Shown here in pieces: positions 14,761 to 21,133 of a stretch of DNA of 21,133 bases (positions are counted from its first letter, which is position 1; each line of letters starts with the position of its first letter). The notes under the pieces were generated by a model. It did not search any database and was not told the DNA's origin. It saw only the letters and a list, made by a program, of their open reading frames with translations. The translations under genes and the position numbers were made by a program. The stretch lies in NCBI GenBank assembly GCA_002401365.1, contig NVSW01000054.1, forward strand, positions 1-21,133. Reading direction: 5' to 3'. The DNA comes from Piscirickettsiaceae bacterium. GTDB taxonomy: Bacteria > Pseudomonadota > Gammaproteobacteria > Methylococcales > Cycloclasticaceae.

Positions 14761-17043
14761 ATGAACAAAAATAAACTTTTAATCGCCATTATAGCGGCCG
14801 CCAGTAGTATAGGTGTGCAAGCGGCGGACATACCAAGCATTACAGTTTCTAGCGACGTCCTTTTTCGCGACACCACTGTTGTTAGCCCAACCGCTCGCAT
14901 TACGGCTGAAGAGGCGAAAGCCATTAATGCAACGACGACTGAAGACATCATCTCTCACGAACCTAACCTAATTATTCGTAAGCGCTTTATTGGTGATGCA
15001 AACGGAACTATCGGCATTCGTGGTTCAAATATGTTTCAAACAACCCGAACCTCTGTATACGCAGATGGTTTGCCACTGCATTACTTCCTACAAACAAGCT
15101 TCTCTGGCGCACCCCGTTGGTCTCTTGTTGGCCCAGATGAAGTAGAAGAAGTGGAAGTTATATATGGTCCTTTTTCAGCTGAATACGGCGGCGGCTCTAT
15201 GGGTGGTGTTGTCAATATAAAAACGCGTGATCCAAAAGAACGTCGTGTTGTATTACAAGGCAGCTTATTTAGTCAGGATTACGATAATCGCCAAACAGGT
15301 GAAAGTTATATTGGCGGAAAGTTTTTTAGCTCTTTCGAGGACAAAATTGGCAACCTTGGCTTGTTTCTTTCCTACAACCACCTAGAAAATGACAGCCAGC
15401 CCCAAACACAGTTTGCAGCTAAAGCGTCTGGCGGTGGCGGTACGGTCGTTAGCGGCACGCAAGCCGGTGTTGAAGAACATGGTGATTCTGTTACCTACTA
15501 TGGTGATTCTGGGGCTACTCATAACACCAGTGATTTAGTTAAAATAAAAATGAACTACGACTTAGGCGATTATCAGTTACGTGGAAGCATCGCGTATGAA
15601 GAAAGACAATTCGAAACTGATGATCTTAACAATTATTTACAAGATGCGGCTGGTAATACTGTATGGGATGACAACGTAACCACCACTGGCGGCACAAATT
15701 TTAAGACCAGTAATTTCGGCTCTAGTGTTTTTCAAGAACGCACTAGAAACAGAGATAGCCTGTTATTAGGCCTTGGATTGACAGGGCCTCTTGACGCAGA
15801 TGGGGACTGGGTATTTGATATTTACGCTACGGATTTTACCATTATAAAAGACGAAGAAGAGCGTACTGGCCGTAACCCTGCCGAGCCAACATTTGCTGCA
15901 GCCAACGCCGCATTCAAAGGCCGCTTAACTGAATACGATGATACAGGCTGGCAAACACTGGATGTCAAAGCAGGCACTGAATCCCTCAGCGGCAATGAAA
16001 ACCTACGTTTATCCATCGGCTATAACTACAGCGCTTACGAATTAGAAATTAACCCTTTCAAGTACAATTCTATTTCAAACACAAAAGATGCAACACGTGG
16101 CGCAAGTGGTGGCGAAACCTTTACCCACTCTGTTTTTGCACAATGGGGCTGGTTATTTAACCCTGAGTGGGATGTTTCTGTAGGCCTACGCTACGATGAT
16201 TGGCGAGGAGAGAATGGTTTCTTTGATGATGACGCAGATGGTGTGATCACTGGCACTGAAAAACACGATGATCGTCATGAGAATGGCTTTTCTCCAAAAT
16301 TCTCTTTAGCTCATTTCATAACAAAGCAAACAACCTTACGTTATTCGATAGCACGTGCGCTTCGCTTTCCGGTAACAGAAGAGCTTTACCAAAATGTAAA
16401 CGAAGCTCTTCAAGTTTCTGTAGCGGATGCTAATTTAGAGCCCGAAGACGGCATATTCCAAAACATCATGCTAGAACATAAATTTAAAAATGGTTTAGTT
16501 CGGTTCAACTTATTTTATGACGAAGTCGATGATGTTATCTTTAGCCAAAATGTTACCGTTAACGGCTCAACCCTTCGAACATTTTTGCCTGTCGATACCG
16601 TTAAAACAAAGGGTGCCGAATTTGTTTACAATCAAAACATAATAATGGGCTCTAAATTTAACACTCGATTTAATGTCAGTTATACAGACGCAGAAATCAC
16701 TAAAAACTCGTTAGATACGAGCATTGAAGGGAACACTTTCCCTAGACTGCCAAATTGGCGCGCTAATTTATTAGTTGGCTACCCGCTGAGTGAAAAATTA
16801 AATGCTCACGCTGGCATCCGTTATGCAAGCAATAGCTATGGCGATTTAGATAATAGCGATAAAGAAGAAAATGTTTTCGGGGCACAAGATGAGTATATTT
16901 TTGTAAATGCTAAACTAAATTGGCAGGCAACAAAAACAACTCAGTTCAGTGTTGGTGTTGACAATATCTTTGATGAAGAAGCCTATGTTCATCACCCTTG
17001 GCCTTCTAGAACCTTCTTCTTAGAAGGAAAATTAACATTCTAA
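14761..17043 (+). CDS. TonB-dependent outer-membrane receptor
   Basis: This 760-residue receptor would take up a ligand across the outer membrane using TonB energy. The signal peptide has likely cleavage after Ala21 (GVQA/AD). A possible TonB box, IPSITVSS, follows directly at the mature N-terminus. The plug domain (about 45-155) includes TIGIRGSN, VYADGLPL, EVEVIYGPFSAEYGGGSMGGVVNI. The rest is a 22-strand-type barrel ending in SRTFFLEGKLTF with terminal Phe, as required for outer-membrane assembly. Residues 489-500 (DDDADGVITGTE) match a canonical EF-hand calcium loop in an outer segment. A Gly-rich insert (ASGGGGTVV) is also present. The ligand cannot be read from sequence. A good ribosome binding site (AGAGGG) precedes the ATG. 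The propeller gene starts 9 bases after its stop. Confidence 0.93.
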   Translation: MNKNKLLIAIIAAASSIGVQAADIPSITVSSDVLFRDTTVVSPTARITAEEAKAINATTTEDIISHEPNLIIRKRFIGDANGTIGIRGSNMFQTTRTSVYADGLPLHYFLQTSFSGAPRWSLVGPDEVEEVEVIYGPFSAEYGGGSMGGVVNIKTRDPKERRVVLQGSLFSQDYDNRQTGESYIGGKFFSSFEDKIGNLGLFLSYNHLENDSQPQTQFAAKASGGGGTVVSGTQAGVEEHGDSVTYYGDSGATHNTSDLVKIKMNYDLGDYQLRGSIAYEERQFETDDLNNYLQDAAGNTVWDDNVTTTGGTNFKTSNFGSSVFQERTRNRDSLLLGLGLTGPLDADGDWVFDIYATDFTIIKDEEERTGRNPAEPTFAAANAAFKGRLTEYDDTGWQTLDVKAGTESLSGNENLRLSIGYNYSAYELEINPFKYNSISNTKDATRGASGGETFTHSVFAQWGWLFNPEWDVSVGLRYDDWRGENGFFDDDADGVITGTEKHDDRHENGFSPKFSLAHFITKQTTLRYSIARALRFPVTEELYQNVNEALQVSVADANLEPEDGIFQNIMLEHKFKNGLVRFNLFYDEVDDVIFSQNVTVNGSTLRTFLPVDTVKTKGAEFVYNQNIIMGSKFNTRFNVSYTDAEITKNSLDTSIEGNTFPRLPNWRANLLVGYPLSEKLNAHAGIRYASNSYGDLDNSDKEENVFGAQDEYIFVNAKLNWQATKTTQFSVGVDNIFDEEAYVHHPWPSRTFFLEGKLTF

Positions 17044-17052
17044 AGACCCTAT

Positions 17053-18249
17053 ATGACAAAAAATAACTGTCTCCAATTAATCAGGGTCAGCTTGCTGGCC
17101 TTGATTTTCTTTTTCCCTCATGCCAATGCTGAGGAGAATCCCAACCAAATTCTTACTCATCAATGGAAAACACCAACTACCGTATTTGATAACGCAGGAA
17201 CCCTTTGGGTTACTTATGCTGAAAAGCAATCGGTTTATACTCGCCACTCGACAGATTCAGGCAAAACTTTTTTTCCCGCTGTTTTAGTTAACCAGACACC
17301 GCAAAATATTTATACCAATGGCGAAAACCGACCTAAAATTGCCATTGGAGACAACGGCAATGTCTATGTTTCATGGACAGAGAAAACCAAAGGGCGATTT
17401 AATGGTGACATTCATTTTGCCCGCTCTACGAATGGAGGGCACAGCTTTGAAAGCGATCGCATTATCAACGATGACAAACTAAGCATTGGTCATCGATTCG
17501 ACAGCTTATACCTTACCCCTTCCGGTAACTTATACATTGTTTGGTTAGATAAACGACTAAGCGTAAAAGCTAAAGAGCTACAACATAATTACCCAGGGAT
17601 TTCTTTATATTACAGCGTATCCGCCGATCAAGGAGCCAGCTTCTCTGCCAATAAAAAAATTGCAGATCACACGTGCGAATGCTGCCGTATTGCTATTTCT
17701 GGATCCGGGCTGGATGGCGTTGCCATCATGTGGCGTCAACTTTTCAAAAATGGCATCCGCGATCATGCTATTACACGCCTTGCTCCAAACAAAAAACTCC
17801 TTATTTATCGGGCAACCTTTGATGGATGGAAAACAGATGCATGCCCTCATCATGGCCCCAGCATATCGCCTGCAAACCAGCACAGTTATCACATGACTTG
17901 GTTCTCAAATGGCTCCTCACAAAAAGGTATTTACTATGCAAAATATAATTTAAATACAGGTATCGCCGACAAAGGAGTATTAATAGATAGCTCGCCGAGC
18001 GCCAGCCACCCCTATATAAAACAAGTGGGTGATATCGTATGGTTGGTATGGAAAAAGTTTGAAGATAATAAAACCCATATCAAAGAACAGCATTCTACTA
18101 ATGGCGGACACACCTGGTCCTTACCCCGTTCAGTTGCACAGTCTCAGACTGAATCTGACCACCCTATTATCTTGAACAAGGGCAAAAAAGTTTATCTTTC
18201 ATGGCACACTAAACAAGAAGGTTTACGTCTAGCCCCGCTCAGCTTATGA
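17053..18249 (+). CDS. Exported BNR/Asp-box beta-propeller protein with CxCC and CPHHGP motifs
   Basis: This 398-residue protein has a signal peptide (likely cleavage after Ala26, ANA/EE) and four Asp-box repeats at residues 66-73 (STDSGKTF), 125-132 (STNGGHSF), 190-197 (SADQGASF) and 348-355 (STNGGHTW), the mark of a sialidase-like propeller. The sialidase FRIP motif is not seen, so enzymatic sialidase activity is not supported. Unusual features are HTCECCR with Cys208, Cys210 and Cys211, then MWRQLFKNGIRDHAIT, then DGWKTDACPHHGPS with Cys264 and two histidines. These cysteine/histidine clusters fall in neighbouring blades and could form a metal site or disulfides. It sits between a TonB receptor and a thioredoxin-fold gene (ATGA overlap), pointing to one shared envelope function. 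The ribosome binding site is weak, and coupling to the receptor gene is likely. Confidence 0.8.
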   Translation: MTKNNCLQLIRVSLLALIFFFPHANAEENPNQILTHQWKTPTTVFDNAGTLWVTYAEKQSVYTRHSTDSGKTFFPAVLVNQTPQNIYTNGENRPKIAIGDNGNVYVSWTEKTKGRFNGDIHFARSTNGGHSFESDRIINDDKLSIGHRFDSLYLTPSGNLYIVWLDKRLSVKAKELQHNYPGISLYYSVSADQGASFSANKKIADHTCECCRIAISGSGLDGVAIMWRQLFKNGIRDHAITRLAPNKKLLIYRATFDGWKTDACPHHGPSISPANQHSYHMTWFSNGSSQKGIYYAKYNLNTGIADKGVLIDSSPSASHPYIKQVGDIVWLVWKKFEDNKTHIKEQHSTNGGHTWSLPRSVAQSQTESDHPIILNKGKKVYLSWHTKQEGLRLAPLSL

Positions 18250-18761
18250 AAAAACACATTCAACTATTCATTTTTTGCATCTTCATTGCTGGCATAACAA
18301 GCACTGTCCACGCAAATGATTTAAAAAAGTTTGATGCGAACAGTCTCGCTAGCATTAAAGAATCGTATGCCAACCGCCCTTTTTTACTGGTCTTATGGTC
18401 TTTAGAATGCCCATCTTGCTACATAGAGCTAGATAACCTAAGCGCTTGGTTGAAAACCAAGCCATCTATACCTCTCGTTCTTATTTCAACCGATTCGTTA
18501 GACACTCAACAAGAAGCCTTTGGTTTATTATCTGAATACGGTTTACAAAAAAATGATAATTGGATATTTGGCTCCCAAGCTCATATTATGTTGCGCCAAA
18601 AAATAGACCCCTTATGGTACGGCGAGCTACCTAGAAGCTATCTTTTTGATTCGCAGCATACCGCACACCCCCACACCGGCGTTTTAACCAAAGAGCATTT
18701 AAAAGATATACCCCGTGTATTAAAATCTAATATTAAACGCCCATACAGCCGAGACCCCTAG
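18246..18761 (+). CDS. Exported thioredoxin-fold (TlpA-like) protein
   Basis: This 171-residue periplasmic protein has a signal peptide (cleavage likely after Ala23, VHA/ND). The thioredoxin-type active site LVLWSLECPSCYIE has Cys55 and Cys58 (CPSC) at the end of the first strand and start of the helix. PLVLISTDS and a later ELPRSYLFD, which would hold the cis-proline, complete the fold. The sequence is divergent from CcmG/ResA. Its start overlaps the propeller stop (ATGA), so production is tied to the cysteine-rich propeller; a role in keeping those cysteines reduced is inferred. Its last 42 bases overlap the 3' end of the opposing GIDE-domain gene. Confidence 0.83.
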   Translation: MKKHIQLFIFCIFIAGITSTVHANDLKKFDANSLASIKESYANRPFLLVLWSLECPSCYIELDNLSAWLKTKPSIPLVLISTDSLDTQQEAFGLLSEYGLQKNDNWIFGSQAHIMLRQKIDPLWYGELPRSYLFDSQHTAHPHTGVLTKEHLKDIPRVLKSNIKRPYSRDP

Positions 18762-19658
18762 CGCAAAAAAAGCTAACAAAAACGCCCACCATTTATATTG
18801 AAAGCGCCGAGTCAAAACTGCCTCTCCCTGTGTTGATATAATGTAGGGCTTTCGACTATCTAACGGCTTTTCAATCAAGTTATCTATATGTTCAATGGTT
18901 TCAGCATGGTACTCCTGACGCAATTGATCTTTTGCAATGAACACTGCTTCCTCCCATTCACCTTCATCAAGCAGCCCGTCTTTGTTTTTATCAAATCGGC
19001 CTAAAAGCGCCCCTAGATTACTTTTCCAACGTTGCAACAATTCCACCAATGCCTCATTTTCTGTCGGTAAAATAACCTCTCTAAATGACGTCAAATCGCC
19101 TAAAACATATAAGGCATCCCCTTCATGAATACGCTTTTCACTGTAGCGATAACGCCTGCCGGGTAGCCATCCCGTTGGGTTAAACCCCTTAGGGCCTGCT
19201 TGTGGGTAAGGCGTACTGCCATACCAGCTATCTGAATTTGAGGGGATCACTTCCGCATCATCAGGGTCAACAATAGCGCGGCCCGTCCGCCCCACTAACG
19301 TAAATACGCCATCACTAACGCCTGACTCATACAATGACCAAGTGGTTTGACTACGCCCACGCGTGTAAGACGACTGCCTCTCTTCAACTTTGTATTTATA
19401 CCAAACACATTGAAGACGGCTGAGCGGCGCAACGATAGGCTCTCCCGGTAACAAGCGCGCAACACCCGAAAATTCATTGTACCCTTGCGCTGCCGAGCGT
19501 AGTGCCGCTGTCGGCATGTCTTGCATAATGCGAAACCGCCAAAATACTCGGAACGATGAATACAAACAAAATAACGCTAAACCACTAACAACGGTAAAAC
19601 TTATCCAGAAAGTTTCTGCCGACAACTGTCTAATGTTATTAGCAATATCATCGATCAT
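18720..19658 (-). CDS. GIDE-domain membrane protein with an EF-hand loop
   Basis: This 312-residue protein has membrane helices near both ends (about 16-36 and 290-308). The middle part, with LPGEPIVAPLSRLQCVWYKYKVEE and GDALYVLGDL, resembles the GIDE domain known from the mitochondrial ligase MUL1 and its bacterial relatives; no RING finger is present, so ligase activity is not implied. Residues 223-234 (DKNKDGLLDEGE) form a textbook EF-hand calcium loop. The start codon overlaps the lemA stop (ATGA). LemA/GIDE pairs are recurrent in bacteria, with unknown function. The 3' end overlaps the thioredoxin-like gene by 42 bases. Confidence 0.78.
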   Translation of the reverse strand: MIDDIANNIRQLSAETFWISFTVVSGLALFCLYSSFRVFWRFRIMQDMPTAALRSAAQGYNEFSGVARLLPGEPIVAPLSRLQCVWYKYKVEERQSSYTRGRSQTTWSLYESGVSDGVFTLVGRTGRAIVDPDDAEVIPSNSDSWYGSTPYPQAGPKGFNPTGWLPGRRYRYSEKRIHEGDALYVLGDLTSFREVILPTENEALVELLQRWKSNLGALLGRFDKNKDGLLDEGEWEEAVFIAKDQLRQEYHAETIEHIDNLIEKPLDSRKPYIISTQGEAVLTRRFQYKWWAFLLAFFALGVSAVWAFNIRF

Positions 19659-20238
19659 CCAAACATATTTTTTACGTTAATATCCGCAACCTCTGACTCT
19701 TCAAATTCTAATAGATCAAAGTCTTTAAAATTAAAAAACCGAGCTATAAGAATATCAGGAAATTGTTCAATACGAACATTGTTAGAATTGACGCTTTCAT
19801 TGTAATACTCACGCCTGTCTGCAATGTTATTTTCAAGCTCACTGATACGTTTTTGCAGATTTTGGAACGATTTATCGGCCTTAAGATCTGGATACGCCTC
19901 TGCAACTGCAAATAAATTTATCAACCCCTGACGCATTTTAGTCTCTGCCTGACCAAGCCCTGCCACATCTGACTTGCCTAGAGCCTCTGAAACACCTGAC
20001 CTAGCTAACATAACCTGCTCTAGCGTTTCTCTTTCATGCTTCATGTATTGCTTACACGTCTCAATCAGCTTAGGCAGCTCATCATGCCGTTGTTTCAGTA
20101 ACACATCGATGTTGACCATGCCTTTGACACATTATGTTTCACACTCACCAAGCTGTTATAAATAGCAACTGCATATCCTGCAATCACCACAACTATGGCT
20201 AATATTACAAATCCTGATACACTCACAATAAACTCCAT
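19655..20238 (-). pseudogene. lemA: LemA family protein gene with a single-base frameshift
   Basis: LemA proteins are small coiled-coil proteins with one N-terminal membrane helix. Here the helix and the first conserved block are in one frame, from ATG at 20238: a hydrophobic segment (residues 3-26), then IYNSLVSVKHNVSKAWS, ending at TGA 20097-20095 (47 codons). The rest of the family sequence, NIDVLLKQRHDELPKLIETC to the end, continues in another frame from about 20115 to the stop at 19655. The break falls exactly in the conserved WSNIDVLLKQRH region, where TGGTCAACATC lacks one A compared with the expected Trp-Ser-Asn-Ile. The in-frame ATG of the downstream part (20119) would give a 154-residue protein lacking the membrane helix, and its only Shine-Dalgarno-like bases are too close. 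This is either a real mutation or a sequencing error. Confidence 0.85.
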
Positions 20239-20276
20239 TTTGTAAATAAAGTTTAAAGTATAGAACAGGATGCCTC

Positions 20277-20816
20277 ATGCACGTAAAATCTTTTGATGGA
20301 CACAGCCCTAGCTATAACAACAGTGTTTATATTGACGATACCGCTGTCGTCATAGGCGATGTTAACTTGGGAGACGATGTTTCTGTATGGCCATTAACCG
20401 TTATTAGAGGGGACATTCACACCATAACTATAGGCGATCGTAGCAACATACAAGATGGTAGCGTATTACACGTTACCCACGCTAGCAGCTTCAACCCCAA
20501 TGGCTTCCCTTTAACTATCGGCTCCGATGTGACCATAGGGCATAAGGTTACCTTGCACGGCTGCACCATTGGCAACCACTGTTTAATTGGCATGGGCTCA
20601 ATTATTATGGACGGCGCAGTGGTGAATGACCGTGTTTTGGTCGGCGCGGGTAGCATTGTACCACCTGGTAGAGAGTTGGAGTCCGGTTACCTTTATGTGG
20701 GATCACCCGTAAAGCGAGTGCGCCTAATCAATGACCAAGAAGACGCTTTTCTTGGTTATTCTGCTAAGAATTATGTGCGTTTAAAAAATAAATATATTAA
20801 TGAAGAACAACCCTAA
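20277..20816 (+). CDS. Gamma-carbonic-anhydrase-like hexapeptide protein (YrdA type)
   Basis: This 179-residue left-handed beta-helix protein is a homotrimer in this family. Hexapeptide turns are visible throughout (VVIGDVNLGDDVSVWP, IGDRSNIQDGSVLH, IGSDVTIGHKVTLHG, IGNHCLIGMGSII). The three zinc-ligand histidines of the family are in place: His65, His89 and His94. The usual tail YVGSPVKRVR is followed by a short helix. Many YrdA-type members show little or no carbonic anhydrase activity in tests, so the enzyme call is tentative. AGGA lies six bases before the ATG. The gene is divergent from lemA with only 38 bases between starts. Confidence 0.92.
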   Translation: MHVKSFDGHSPSYNNSVYIDDTAVVIGDVNLGDDVSVWPLTVIRGDIHTITIGDRSNIQDGSVLHVTHASSFNPNGFPLTIGSDVTIGHKVTLHGCTIGNHCLIGMGSIIMDGAVVNDRVLVGAGSIVPPGRELESGYLYVGSPVKRVRLINDQEDAFLGYSAKNYVRLKNKYINEEQP

Positions 20817-20833
20817 TTAGAAAATCCTCTACT

Positions 20834-20866
20834 ACACTTACCCTTACTCATAAAAATTGTAAGTGT
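20834..20866. repeat. Inverted repeat directly before the EAL/HDOD-type gene
   Basis: Perfect 8-base arms ACACTTAC (20834-20841) and GTAAGTGT (20859-20866) are separated by 17 bases. The right arm ends four bases before the ATG at 20871 and covers the place where a ribosome binding site should be. It could act as an operator or as a leader hairpin that hides translation initiation. No T-run follows, so it is not a terminator for the carbonic anhydrase gene. Confidence 0.5.
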
Positions 20867-20870
20867 GCCC

Positions 20871-21133
20871 ATGACCCATTTCGCTTTTGCGCGACAACCA
20901 ATACTAAACAAATCTCTAGAATTATACGCCTACGAGTTTCTGTATCGCCCCGCAGATAGCGTCGCAGATGGCTCACGACAGTGTTCACACTCACTTACTT
21001 CAGAGCTACTAACGTCAATAATCATTGATACCGGGCTCAAGGAAGCCACCAATAATTACCTAGCCTTCATCAATATGAGTTATCAAGACCTCATGGGCAA
21101 ACATGTTGAAGCGCTACCCGCTGATAAAATAAT
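20871..21133 (+). CDS. EAL/HDOD-type signalling protein, N-terminal part (cut by right window edge)
   Basis: An open frame from ATG at 20871 runs 87 codons to the window edge. The start FAFARQPILNKSLELYAYEF followed by LYRP is the signature of the YuxH-like family (EAL domain at the N-terminus, HDOD at the C-terminus). YLAFINMSYQDLMG matches the next EAL-domain block. In this family the EAL domain is usually degenerate; here the first motif reads YEFLYR instead of the EALLR of active c-di-GMP phosphodiesterases, so catalytic activity is doubtful. The HDOD part would lie beyond the window. No clear ribosome binding site is seen; GTG at 20865 is an alternative start. Confidence 0.8.
   Translation, partial: MTHFAFARQPILNKSLELYAYEFLYRPADSVADGSRQCSHSLTSELLTSIIIDTGLKEATNNYLAFINMSYQDLMGKHVEALPADKI

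Noticed and set aside
14664..14951. Minus-strand open frame of 95 codons over the receptor 5' end
   Set aside because: It is the antisense shadow of the signal peptide and plug coding region, with no ribosome binding site and no recognisable protein.
17053..18249. Calling the propeller a sialidase
   Set aside because: Asp boxes are present, but no FRIP motif or arginine triad is evident and the neighbours do not suggest sialic acid use.
1..21133. tRNA, rRNA, CRISPR array, insertion sequence or prophage
   Set aside because: No repeat-spacer pattern, transposase frame, terminal repeats or tRNA-like cloverleaf was seen; coding density is high and all gaps are under about 170 bases.

Overview
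The window is a compact, bacterial, protein-coding stretch with AT-leaning base composition, no RNA genes and no insertion sequences. Gene content and order point to a gammaproteobacterium. The block argH / algZ / algR / hemC / hemD / hemX / hemY is the arrangement known from Pseudomonas and relatives. UbiD, oligopeptidase A (PrlC), the TIGR04211-type SH3-anchor protein and a YrdA-type gamma-carbonic anhydrase also fit that group. The base composition and the sulfide:quinone reductase with a TusA-like protein would suit a marine lineage of the Thiotrichales/Cycloclasticus kind, but that placement is inference.

Layout. At the left edge is the start of a PAS-domain protein (minus). Next is argH (minus), divergent from the plus-strand run algZ-algR (ATGA overlap), an exported msrA inserted between algR and hemC, then hemC-hemD (GTGA overlap), hemX and hemY. 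hemY converges on ubiD, and their stop codons share four bases. ubiD is divergent from a small tusA-like gene whose leader carries a perfect ATACCC-TTG-GGGTAT inverted repeat. tusA converges on a type II sulfide:quinone reductase gene across a bidirectional terminator. Further along the minus strand are prlC and a downstream SH3-anchor gene. Divergent from prlC is a tight three-gene plus-strand operon: TonB-dependent receptor, exported beta-propeller protein with CECC and CPHHGP motifs, and exported CPSC thioredoxin-fold protein. This operon converges, with a 42-base overlap, on a minus-strand pair, lemA and a GIDE-domain membrane protein. lemA is broken by a single-base frameshift. At the right edge are a gamma-carbonic anhydrase and the start of an EAL/HDOD-type protein (both plus).

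How the genes work together. HemC and HemD make uroporphyrinogen III, and HemX and HemY are their usual membrane companions. UbiD acts in ubiquinone synthesis. Quinone is the electron acceptor of the sulfide:quinone reductase, and the TusA-like protein is a plausible acceptor of the sulfane sulfur it produces. The ATACCC repeat resembles the operator style of the CsoR/CstR repressor family, which in staphylococci controls a tusA/sqr set.

The strongest candidate for an undescribed system is the receptor / cysteine-rich propeller / thioredoxin operon. It looks like an outer-membrane uptake system with a periplasmic cysteine-containing binding protein and a dedicated thiol-redox partner. The ligand is unknown; a thiophilic metal such as copper is one hypothesis.
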